This document shows, in pieces, positions 43,409 through 49,994 of a DNA stretch of 64,000 nucleotides. The stretch is from the NCBI RefSeq assembly GCF_000252955.1, contig NC_014170.1, forward strand, positions 1-64,000, read 5' to 3'. The stretch is from Xenorhabdus nematophila ATCC 19061. GTDB taxonomy: Bacteria > Pseudomonadota > Gammaproteobacteria > Enterobacterales > Enterobacteriaceae. The number at the start of each line of letters is the position of its first letter. Position 1 is the first letter of the stretch. The notes under the pieces were generated by a model, which did no database searches, was not told where the DNA came from, and was given only the letters and a program-made list of their open reading frames with translations. A program made the position numbers and the translations under genes.

Positions 43409-45205
43409 ATGTCCAAAAAACGCACCATTTACAGCGCTCTACCTATCGTGGCCGCAGCCTATGGTGAAAAACTCGGTGTTAAAGTGGCAATCGGCAACGA
43501 TGACGCTTACACCGACGGTAAAACCATCGTGGTTCCGAATATCCCCGACGACTATCCAAATATGGATGCTGTCTGGGGGTATTTGGCCCATGAAGCCGCC
43601 CACGTCCGTTTTACGGATTTTGGTGTCGAACGCCGAAGAGGCCTTCATGCTGAGCTGTCCAACGTTTTGGAGGACTGCCGTATTGAACGCGCCATGATGG
43701 ATCTCTTCCCAGGCACTTCACAAACCCTGAATGAAGTCGCTCGTTATATGGCTCAAGCTGGCCATTACGAGCATGTCACAGATAAAGAGGCTCCAGCCTC
43801 CATTCTGACAGGGTTCTGTTTGTACTGGCTGCAAACTAAGGCTGTTGGGCAATCTGTCCTGCAACCCTATCTCGATTCGGCTACTACCGTATTCGAGCGA
43901 GTGTTTCCTCAAGGTGTTGTGGTTCGGTTGAACGCTTTGCTGCGTAAAGCTGTGAACACGAAATCCACCGCAGAGGTAGTATCCTTGGCCGACCAAATCA
44001 TCAAGATGATCGAAGAGGAAAAGGAAAAAGAAGAGCAGAAACCCAAGAATGGTCAGGACGGTAACAACCAACAAAATGCTGGTGGAGACCAACCTCAGAA
44101 CAATCAGGGTGGAAGTGGTAATGATCAGAACCAAGGGCCTAGTGCTGGAGGCAGTGATCAGCAAGGCAAAAATCAGAAGCAAGATGAAGCTGGCGGGAAG
44201 TCTGATCCGAAAGGACAGGGCGACCAAGCTAAGTCAGATGCTGATGGTGGCAGTAAGGCAGGACAAAGCCAGGCTGGTGGTAATTCTGACGCGGCGAAAC
44301 AAGACGCGGCCAAAATGCTACAGCAGGTTCTGAATGCTGGTGCCGGTGACTTGCGTGGTGACGCGCATGACGCACTAAAAGCCGAGCTTAACCGGGTGGC
44401 TCAGGATAAAGGGGATAACAGCTATATGACTGTTCGCTCCGCTGTAGATACCCAAAACAATCCTGCTGTTGGCAAAAGCCTTGTGGGGGATGTGAAGAGC
44501 ACCACTTCAAAGATAAGAACGCAGCTTTACGGATTGGTTCAGGCCAGCCAGCGAGTTGCTCACCGTAACCAACGTTCAGGGAAGCGTGTGGATGCTCGGA
44601 AACTACATCGTGTAGTGACGGGTGATACTCGCGTATTCCTCAAGCCGGAAGCCAAGAAGCGCCCTAACACGGCGGTTCACATCCTGGTTGATATGAGCTC
44701 CTCGATGGCCTACAAGGCCGCCAATGGAAAGGAGCGTCAAGACATTGCGCGGGAAGCGTCTTTGGCTATTTCGATGGCCCTAGAAGCGATCCCCGGCGTA
44801 AACCCGGCTGTTACCTTTTTTGGTGGCAATCGGAATCAACCAGTGTTTAGCGTCGTTAAGCATGGAGACACTGTTCAAAATCGGGCCGGTCGATTTGGGT
44901 TCAAAGCAACAGGCGGCACTCCTATGGCGGAAGCCATGTGGTATGCAGCCTTTGAACTCACCAAGACCCGTGAAGAGCGGAAAATGTTGATCGTGGTGAC
45001 TGACGGGCTGCCTCAAAGCGCTCCGGCATGTCGCTCTGTGATTGACCTCTGTGAACGAAGTGATGTTGAGGTGATCGGTATAGGGGTAGAGACTACCGCA
45101 GTATCAGGACTGTTCCAAAAGAACATTGTCATTGATGACGCGGCAGCTTTACAACGCACACTGTTTAAGTTGATGGAGCGGTCATTGACTGCTTTTGCGG
45201 CCTAA
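43409..45205 (+). CDS. CobT-like protein: metallopeptidase-like N-terminus and VWA domain
   Basis: A 598-aa protein. Near residue 61 is HEAAH (in YLAHEAAHVRFTDFG), then ELSNVLEDCRIERAM, a zinc-peptidase-like pattern. Residues about 205-300 are a Q/N/G/K-rich flexible linker. From about 420 there is a VWA domain with the metal-site motif DMSSSMAYK (near 430), TGGTPMAEAM and VVTDG. With the MoxR-like ATPase it probably forms a remodelling complex; the HEAAH motif also permits proteolysis. A hairpin follows directly. Confidence 0.82.
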   Translation: MSKKRTIYSALPIVAAAYGEKLGVKVAIGNDDAYTDGKTIVVPNIPDDYPNMDAVWGYLAHEAAHVRFTDFGVERRRGLHAELSNVLEDCRIERAMMDLFPGTSQTLNEVARYMAQAGHYEHVTDKEAPASILTGFCLYWLQTKAVGQSVLQPYLDSATTVFERVFPQGVVVRLNALLRKAVNTKSTAEVVSLADQIIKMIEEEKEKEEQKPKNGQDGNNQQNAGGDQPQNNQGGSGNDQNQGPSAGGSDQQGKNQKQDEAGGKSDPKGQGDQAKSDADGGSKAGQSQAGGNSDAAKQDAAKMLQQVLNAGAGDLRGDAHDALKAELNRVAQDKGDNSYMTVRSAVDTQNNPAVGKSLVGDVKSTTSKIRTQLYGLVQASQRVAHRNQRSGKRVDARKLHRVVTGDTRVFLKPEAKKRPNTAVHILVDMSSSMAYKAANGKERQDIAREASLAISMALEAIPGVNPAVTFFGGNRNQPVFSVVKHGDTVQNRAGRFGFKATGGTPMAEAMWYAAFELTKTREERKMLIVVTDGLPQSAPACRSVIDLCERSDVEVIGIGVETTAVSGLFQKNIVIDDAAALQRTLFKLMERSLTAFAA

Positions 45206-45221
45206 CAGGAAGTGAAACGAT

Positions 45222-45254
45222 AAACGGCTATCCCTTCGGGGGTGGCCGTTTTTA
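45222..45254 (+). terminator. Terminator or attenuator hairpin just before the 111-aa gene
   Basis: AAACGGCTATCCC and GGGGTGGCCGTTT pair around TTCG, followed by TTTATTT. The next gene starts only about 15 nt later, so this may attenuate its transcription. Confidence 0.6.
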
Positions 45255-45266
45255 TTTGGAGAGTCT

Positions 45267-45602
45267 ATGAATCAATTCCATCCATCCTTGGATTTGTATC
45301 ATCGGAACAAAGGCAAAAGGGCCATAGTGCCTGATACGCCTTTCATACTGCTTGCCAAGCGCATTCCTCCAATGTACTGGAGACTTTTCCAGGGCGTTAC
45401 CTTGGATAGTCGTATGGGATACACAGGCAGGCGGCAGTTCCACAATCTTGGGCAAGCAATTGACTGGGCAAAGTCATCAGTTGGTGATTCCTGGTCAAAC
45501 AAGAGCTTTCGTAAGCCAGTTGGCCTCGATACCTTACTTGTATGTACTGCGAGCAAGGTGCCTGAACATCTGGTCGAAGAACTGAAAAGGCGTGTTAGTT
45601 GA
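45267..45602 (+). CDS. 111-aa unknown protein
   Basis: A basic protein (FILLAKRIPPMYWRLFQGVTL...) with no recognised family. ATG 45267 follows TTGGAGAGTCT. The hairpin upstream could limit read-through from the VWA gene. An AcaCD-like box begins just after its stop. Confidence 0.6.
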   Translation: MNQFHPSLDLYHRNKGKRAIVPDTPFILLAKRIPPMYWRLFQGVTLDSRMGYTGRRQFHNLGQAIDWAKSSVGDSWSNKSFRKPVGLDTLLVCTASKVPEHLVEELKRRVS

Positions 45603-45619
45603 TATGTCTTTGAGCTTTG

Positions 45620-45641
45620 CACCCTAAAAGGGCAGTTTGAG
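45620..45641 (+). promoter_or_regulatory. AcaCD-like box at 45.6 kb
   Basis: CACCCTAAAAGGGC followed by AGTTTGAGC. A moderate match, located upstream of the fourth pseudoknot element. Confidence 0.5.
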
Positions 45642-45679
45642 CGTTCCTGTTCACACTGCTCTCGTGGAACAATCAAAGT

Positions 45680-45736
45680 GAGGAGGGAATACCCTCCCAC
45701 TTTCTCAGATGCCTTCGCTGAGGGTTGCTGAGAAAG
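45680..45736 (+). repeat. Inverted repeats in the 45.6-45.8 kb leader
   Basis: GGAGGG-AATA-CCCTCC (45682-45697) is followed by CTTTCTCAG (45700-45708) and its complement CTGAGAAAG (45728-45736). The region between the AcaCD-like box and the pseudoknot element is thus strongly structured. Confidence 0.5.
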
Positions 45737-45767
45737 TGAATTTTGTCCTCTCTGAGGGCGAAAACGT

Positions 45768-45796
45768 GCGGTAGCTGGTCGCCAAAAACAAACAGC
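45768..45796 (+). ncRNA. Pseudoknot-like leader element, copy 4
   Basis: Stem GCGG/TCGC (45768-45771 with 45779-45782, one G-U), loop TAGCTGG, linker CAAAAACAAA, CAGC (45793-45796). Confidence 0.65.
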
Positions 45797-45802
45797 ATTA
45801 AA

Positions 45803-45869
45803 CCTCAGCCTAAGGGCGCACTGCGCCTGTCAGGCTCTGTGTGCCCCAAAATTACTTTAAGGAGCGCAC
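45803..45869 (+). promoter_or_regulatory. SD-switch leader of the 100-aa gene
   Basis: Outer stem AGCCT/AGGCT and inner GGCGC/GCGCC; the apex GCGCAC imitates the SD strand. TGTGC (45840-45844) can pair with GCACA (45866-45870) at the SD/ATG. Confidence 0.6.
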
Positions 45870-46172
45870 ATGTCTCATTTAACCAATCTGAAATCCGTAA
45901 TGGTCTCTCTTGCCGCCGAACATAAGCTGCCTGAAATCTACAAGGATGACATCACTACCGATGTGGAGTCTCTGGAAAGATTCGATGGTTTGCGTTTGGT
46001 ATGGCTGTTGCGAGATTGCGGCAGCGTTTTGGTGCCAACGGAAGTTGGTGTCAATCCGATCTATATCACCCATTGGCTGTGGTCTAACCACGGTCAGCAG
46101 GTGGTTCCGTTCTCTGTAGACACCTGCACGGGGTTGATTGAAAAAATCGACTTTGAGCAAGCAGCAAGCTGA
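45870..46172 (+). CDS. 100-aa unknown protein
   Basis: MSHLTNLKSVMVSLAAEHKL... with no recognised domain. It has the full leader set (AcaCD-like box, pseudoknot, SD-switch). The next gene starts 10 nt after its stop. Confidence 0.65.
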   Translation: MSHLTNLKSVMVSLAAEHKLPEIYKDDITTDVESLERFDGLRLVWLLRDCGSVLVPTEVGVNPIYITHWLWSNHGQQVVPFSVDTCTGLIEKIDFEQAAS

Positions 46173-46182
46173 AAAGCTGATC

Positions 46183-46416
46183 ATGCAGATGCCTTGCAAT
46201 CTATCGTCATTGCAGAACAAGGAATATTTGGTTGACCAAGTAAACCGAGTTTTGAAACGTGGTTGTGAAATGCGTATCTGGGGTATCTTCGAGTCTCCAA
46301 GTTCGGTCGAGTCTGTAGGTGGTTGGAAAGAGTGGCAGAGCTATTTCAGCTCTACTGGGAATCGGCTGATGGCTGATTTCATTGGTAAAGCCATTCGATT
46401 TACGAACCCACATTAA
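46183..46416 (+). CDS. 77-aa unknown protein
   Basis: MQMPCNLSSLQNKEYLVDQV... is short and soluble. The start at ATG 46183 is a choice: an in-frame TTG at 46138 would overlap the previous gene. No separate leader, so translation probably depends on the gene before it. Confidence 0.55.
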   Translation: MQMPCNLSSLQNKEYLVDQVNRVLKRGCEMRIWGIFESPSSVESVGGWKEWQSYFSSTGNRLMADFIGKAIRFTNPH

Positions 46417-46435
46417 TACGCCGTTCAATTAATAA

Positions 46436-46496
46436 CCCTATGGGGCCTCAATAGCCCTGAGGGGCAGGGGCTCTGCAATCGCAATAAGGAGCCCTT
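46436..46496 (+). promoter_or_regulatory. SD-switch leader of the 166-aa gene
   Basis: Hairpin CCTCA/TGAGG (46446-46450 with 46458-46462) with loop ATAGCCC; anti-SD strand GGGCTC (46468-46473) pairs with GAGCCC (46489-46494). The loop AGCCCT matches part of the SD strand. Confidence 0.68.
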
Positions 46497-46997
46497 ATGA
46501 AAAAATTATCAGCTTTGGAATCAGTTCTTAACCACGACAAACCTTCTCGACGTTTTCTTGATGGACTCAACGAAAACCAGATGAAGGACCTGTCAGGGGA
46601 GATATTCGCCAAGCTCTATTGGAGCAAGCGTAATCCCCAGTGGTACGAGAAAGACACCAAGCGGCTGTTTGCACGACTTCGTTGGATTCAGCGCATCATC
46701 AAGAAGCGTTTAAAAACCGGCAAAGTTAAACCTGAACTGACTGAACATGGATCAGTGATGGAACGCTTTAACTTTCCCTACGGTGACACTCTCGATTTCT
46801 TCCATCGGTACTTGCGCCATCCCAAATGGGAGGTTGTGTATCAAGAATCGGGTTGCAGTGCCTTTTGGAAAAATGAAGCAACGCTTGAGCTATGCACCTA
46901 CTGCGAAGGTGATGTTGTCATGATGAAGGCTCCCGATAAGGTTGCTTTCTTCCGTGATTGCAATCGCCTTAGCTGGTGGTATGCAGAAAACGCTTGA
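46497..46997 (+). CDS. 166-aa unknown protein
   Basis: A basic N-terminal half (RLRWIQRIIKKRLKTGKVK) and a C-terminal half with CTYCEGD. Could bind nucleic acid or metal, but no family is recognised. Confidence 0.6.
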   Translation: MKKLSALESVLNHDKPSRRFLDGLNENQMKDLSGEIFAKLYWSKRNPQWYEKDTKRLFARLRWIQRIIKKRLKTGKVKPELTEHGSVMERFNFPYGDTLDFFHRYLRHPKWEVVYQESGCSAFWKNEATLELCTYCEGDVVMMKAPDKVAFFRDCNRLSWWYAENA

Positions 46998-47004
46998 TCT
47001 TAAT

Positions 47005-47070
47005 CCCTAACCAAGGGCGAACCTGCCCCTGATGGGAGCATGGTGCGCCCCATCTATGATGGAGGACGCC
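47005..47070 (+). promoter_or_regulatory. SD-switch leader of the methyltransferase gene
   Basis: A weaker P1 hairpin (CCAAGGGC/GCCCCTGATGG), then GGTG (47042-47045) able to pair with CGCC (47067-47070), and CCCC with GGAGG. Confidence 0.5.
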
Positions 47071-47955
47071 ATGTTCAAATCATCAGTATGCTCCTACGAA
47101 AATAGGGAGCCTTACGGAAACAACAAGTACCGAGGTAACTGCTCAGGTTTTATTGTGAAGGACTTTATTGAGTCCTACATGAGAAAGCCGAATGGTCTGG
47201 TGGCCGATCCCAGCGTTGGGGGAGGTTCCAGTATCGACGTTGCCAATGAACTTGGTATCCGTTTCAAAGGAACAGACTTGCATCAGGGATTCAATCTGCT
47301 GCGGGATGACTTCCTTTCGTTCCTGGGAGAGCCTGCCCACCTTATCTGGTAGCATCCTCCCTACTGGGACATGATTCAGTATTCCGGTATGCAGTGGGGC
47401 GATCCCAACAAATGGGACATGAGTCGCATGAACTTGCCGGAGTTCGTTGAAGCTCTGGAGCTGGCTGTTATGAACATTCATGACGCCTGCGAGCGAGGGG
47501 GACACTACGGAATACTTATGGGAAACCTGAGGCGAGATGGGGACTATTACAACCTGTCTAGCCTTGTAGAACGTATAGCGCCTGGGAAGCTGGTGGATGA
47601 GATCATCAAAACGCAGCACAACTGTGTAAGTGATCGAACTCAGTATTCTGGGAAGCTGGTGCGTATCGCCCATGAGAAACTGTTGGTGTTTCGTCGTCAC
47701 GACGTTGCCTCATCGCTCAGTCTTCTTGCTGCTGTTCACCGTCGAGCAACCAATATGGTTTCGACAACATGGAAAGCTGCAATACGGCGTGTCCTACAAG
47801 GGAAGACGTTGAAGCTGGAGCAGATTTATCAAGAGATTGAACCTTATGCAAAGTATCGAGAGAACAACCACTGGCAAGCAAAGGTCAGGCAGGTTCTCCA
47901 AGATGCCAGGTTCTTTATTCGCATCGAGGTAGGTGTCTATGCACTTGCTGAGTAG
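47071..47955 (+). pseudogene. DNA methyltransferase with an in-frame TAG
   Basis: The reading frame from ATG 47071 has the AdoMet motif VADPSVGGGSSIDVANELGI and the catalytic-type motif PPYWDMIQYSG, with a TAG (47350-47352) two codons before PPY (LIW-stop-HPPYW). The frame continues without other stops to 47955. TAG in place of TGG (Trp) is the simplest reading. The full protein would be about 294 aa, a D12/N4-N6 class methyltransferase. As read, it gives a truncated N-terminal piece; re-start at ATG 47371 would miss the motif. Confidence 0.82.
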
Positions 47956-48019
47956 CCCAACCGGGGCGTGACATCCCGGAAGGGGTGGTCGCGCTCATCA
48001 ATAACTAAGGAGCGTGACC
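47956..48019 (+). promoter_or_regulatory. SD-switch leader of the ferredoxin gene
   Basis: Hairpin CCCAACCGGG/CCCGGAAGGG begins one base after the previous stop. Anti-SD strand GGTCGCGCTC (47987-47996) pairs with GAGCGTGACC (48010-48019) over 10 positions with one G-U. The loop GCGTGACAT closely imitates the SD strand GCGTGACCAT. Confidence 0.78.
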
Positions 48020-48244
48020 ATGAACGTACAACTGTAAGCCAGCAACAATGTTCTGTTGGAACAAATCGAGAACAAAGGCCTCACTGTTGAAACGCATTGT
48101 CGCAGTGGCTTTTGTGGCATGTGCCGGGTTCGTCTTCTCAAAGGTCAAGTGGCCTATGACGAGACCCCCGTCGCATTTGTCAAAGAAGGGGAAGTGTTGG
48201 TTTGCTGCGCTAAAGCAAAAACTGATGTGACCTTGGAAATTTAA
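48020..48244 (+). pseudogene. 2Fe-2S ferredoxin-like gene with TAA at codon 6
   Basis: From the well-placed ATG 48020 the frame reads MNVQL-stop-ASNNVLLEQIENKG and then a plant-type 2Fe-2S site, CRSGFCGMC, with the fourth Cys in VLVCCAK. CAA to TAA is the simplest cause. A TTG at 48056 could restart translation but lacks a ribosome site. The expected product is about 74 aa and would supply electrons to a partner enzyme; the DndC-like protein at 53.8 kb is one possible partner (inference). Confidence 0.78.
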
Positions 48245-48245
48245 T

Positions 48246-48305
48246 CCATCCGGAGGGGCCTTTCCTGCGGGTGGGACTCCTCTATCCATTACGAGGAGAA
48301 ACACT
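48246..48305 (+). promoter_or_regulatory. SD-switch leader of the 129-aa gene
   Basis: Hairpin CCATCCG.../...CGGGTGG (from 48246 to 48274), then CTCCTC (48277-48282) pairing with the SD GAGGAG (48293-48298). No clear loop imitation here. Confidence 0.6.
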
Positions 48306-48695
48306 ATGTCTATCAAAACCAAAGTTGAACAAATCGCATACGGTCATGCTACTGCTCAAGTGCTCAGTGAACTGGGTCAACAAGAGAATTGGTACAAGGC
48401 TTATAAGTATTTGTCTGAGTGCGTAGAGCGGGGAGATGAGCCTGATGATTTGATCGTTTGGCAACCGTTTGAGCACTGGGAGTGGAAAGACATTCTGGAA
48501 CAAATCGAAAGCGAAGCCGAGTCTCTGCTTTCGACAATCAAGTCGGTTTTCGCATTGGCCCACAAAGGCATCATACAGTCAGCGATTGATTGTTCTCTGG
48601 ATTCGGACATGACCCAGCTAGACCTGATTGGAATGGTCGAACTTGGCAATGACATCGAAGAAAGCGAGAGTGCTGGAGGTGGTTATGCAGCTTAA
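48306..48695 (+). CDS. 129-aa unknown acidic protein
   Basis: MSIKTKVEQIAYGHATAQVL... is helical and acidic with no recognised motif. Overlaps the next gene by 11 nt. Confidence 0.62.
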   Translation: MSIKTKVEQIAYGHATAQVLSELGQQENWYKAYKYLSECVERGDEPDDLIVWQPFEHWEWKDILEQIESEAESLLSTIKSVFALAHKGIIQSAIDCSLDSDMTQLDLIGMVELGNDIEESESAGGGYAA

Positions 48696-49140
48696 CCGAT
48701 ATACGGCCAGGGAATCTGATAAAAGTCGGATTCTTCGGATCATAGGTTGGTGCAAACGCAACCACCTTACACTTGCCGGTCTTCCATACGACGATAACCT
48801 TTCCGGTAGCGAAGGGATCAGCCTAGAGATAATCACTCCACCTGGCATGTCGAGGGAGATGCTGGAGCAAGCTGTCAAAGAAGGGTACTCAGAGCGAGAC
48901 GTCATAAGGCATCGTATCCTGGAGTGCCCTATCCGCTGGTTCATTGAAGCAGATGAGAAGGCGTTTGATCATGAGTTATTCCACGATTACGTGGTTGCTC
49001 ATGGTTATGACGAGCCTTCCAGTGAAGTCTATGAGCTGGCAGAGACGTGGTTATGGCAGGGCAAAGATTATGCATTGATAGCGGCGGAAGAAATAGTTGC
49101 TCGCGATCTTTGTGTTCGTGATGACGAAAATGAGGGCTGA
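48685..49140 (+). CDS. 151-aa unknown protein
   Basis: MQLNRYTARESDKSRILRII... starts inside the previous gene behind GGAGGTGGTT. Soluble and acidic; no family recognised. The next gene starts 4 nt after its stop. Confidence 0.62.
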   Translation: MQLNRYTARESDKSRILRIIGWCKRNHLTLAGLPYDDNLSGSEGISLEIITPPGMSREMLEQAVKEGYSERDVIRHRILECPIRWFIEADEKAFDHELFHDYVVAHGYDEPSSEVYELAETWLWQGKDYALIAAEEIVARDLCVRDDENEG

Positions 49141-49144
49141 GCCT

Positions 49145-49369
49145 ATGACCGCTGTAGTGCATATAATAGAAGCAGATAACCTTGTATCGGCCTGTGGGAT
49201 TGTGTTCCCTGAGAACAATGTCGAATCACTTGCTGAGGCTAACGCCATGCTGAGCGCAGTGTTGGAAGATGCACGTAAGGCCAGCAATCTGGAAGACAAG
49301 CATGACCTTGAGTCACTTCAAGGCTGGCTGGAAGAGAACATCAATTCTCAACTGGTAGGCGCGAAGTAA
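49145..49369 (+). CDS. 74-aa unknown acidic protein
   Basis: MTAVVHIIEADNLVSACGIV... starts 4 nt after the preceding stop (GAGGGCTGAGCCT as ribosome site). No recognised family. Confidence 0.58.
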   Translation: MTAVVHIIEADNLVSACGIVFPENNVESLAEANAMLSAVLEDARKASNLEDKHDLESLQGWLEENINSQLVGAK

Positions 49370-49400
49370 AGGTGTGAAGTCTATCTTCCCAGTGGCATCG

Positions 49401-49417
49401 ACTTTCACATGTGAAAA
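49401..49417. promoter_or_regulatory. Palindromic site CTTTCACATGTGAAAA
   Basis: Fifth copy of the CTTTCACATGTGAAAG palindrome, with one changed end base, in the gap before a new transcription unit. Confidence 0.5.
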
Positions 49418-49468
49418 TTTTGTGTCCCTCGGAAAGCAAGTTTTTGTTCTCTGATGAGAGTAAACAGT

Positions 49469-49497
49469 GAGGTAGCTGGCCTCCCCAAACAAACAGC
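49469..49497 (+). ncRNA. Pseudoknot-like leader element, copy 5
   Basis: Stem GAGG/CCTC (49469-49472 with 49480-49483), loop TAGCTGG, linker CCCAAACAAA, CAGC (49494-49497). All four pairs are kept although two positions differ from GCGA/TCGC. Confidence 0.68.
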
Positions 49498-49508
49498 AAC
49501 TTACTCAA

Positions 49509-49560
49509 CCCAACAGGGAGCTAGTCCCGGTTGGGGCTACTCCTTATTAAAGGAGTCTTT
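49509..49560 (+). promoter_or_regulatory. SD-switch leader of the 76-aa gene
   Basis: Hairpin CCCAACAGGGA/TCCCGGTTGGG (49509-49519 with 49525-49535); ACTCC (49539-49543) pairs with the SD GGAGT (49552-49556). GGAGCTAG at the apex can also pair with CTACTCC. Confidence 0.7.
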
Positions 49561-49791
49561 ATGTATTACTGTCATGCCTTTGATGTGGCCTTTGAGGCTA
49601 TATCTCAGACCGCCTCCGGTGGAGATGTAACCCCATCCATGCTTCGGAAGGCTCTCCAAGTCAGGTTAGATTCGATGTCAGATGAAGAGATCGTTGAAGC
49701 CTGTGGAGTGCCATTTGATACGTATGAGATGACACTGGAAGAAAAAAGCAGTTGGGAGGCCACTAGAGGAATTTTCAACGAGAATCAGTAA
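49561..49791 (+). CDS. 76-aa unknown protein
   Basis: MYYCHAFDVAFEAISQTASG... with SMSDEEIVEACGVPFDTYEM. No recognised family. It has its own pseudoknot element and leader. Confidence 0.62.
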   Translation: MYYCHAFDVAFEAISQTASGGDVTPSMLRKALQVRLDSMSDEEIVEACGVPFDTYEMTLEEKSSWEATRGIFNENQ

Positions 49792-49794
49792 ATC

Positions 49795-49858
49795 CAAGCC
49801 GGGTGCATTTGCCCAGTCCAGGACGTGGTGCGCCCCCATACTATTTGGAGTGCATCAC
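49795..49858 (+). promoter_or_regulatory. Decayed SD-switch leader without ATG
   Basis: From GGACGTGGTGCGCCCCCA (49821-) to GGAGTGCATCA (49847-) it nearly repeats the leader at 42.0 kb, but the P1 hairpin is degraded and no ATG follows the SD strand. Confidence 0.6.
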
Positions 49859-49912
49859 CTGAACAGATGGCTGGCTTTGCCAACGCCATTCAGTGTCACG
49901 GCGTTGCTGTGA
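49859..49912 (+). pseudogene. Possible 17-codon peptide gene with CTG in place of ATG
   Basis: Eight bases after GGAG lies CTG, followed by an open frame (NRWLALPTPFSVTALL, stop at 49912). It may be a leader peptide with a non-standard start or a gene that lost its ATG. Too short for family assignment. Confidence 0.35.
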
Positions 49913-49930
49913 ACTGAGAACCACTTTAAA

Positions 49931-49994
49931 CCCATCGGGGTCATTACTTCCCGATTGGGACGGTAGTGACTCCTCAACCGAAAGGAGAGAGCTT
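49931..49994 (+). promoter_or_regulatory. SD-switch leader of the cytosine methyltransferase gene
   Basis: Hairpin CCCATCGGG/CCCGATTGGG (49931-49939 with 49950-49959). The loop GTCATTAC pairs with GTAGTGAC (49963-49970) over 8 positions (one G-U); next to it CTCCT (49970-49974) pairs with AGGAG (49983-49987). Confidence 0.72.

Noticed and set aside
47350..47352. TAG as pyrrolysine codon
   Set aside because: Pyrrolysine use is not expected in a gammaproteobacterial plasmid gene, and a Trp codon change explains it more simply.
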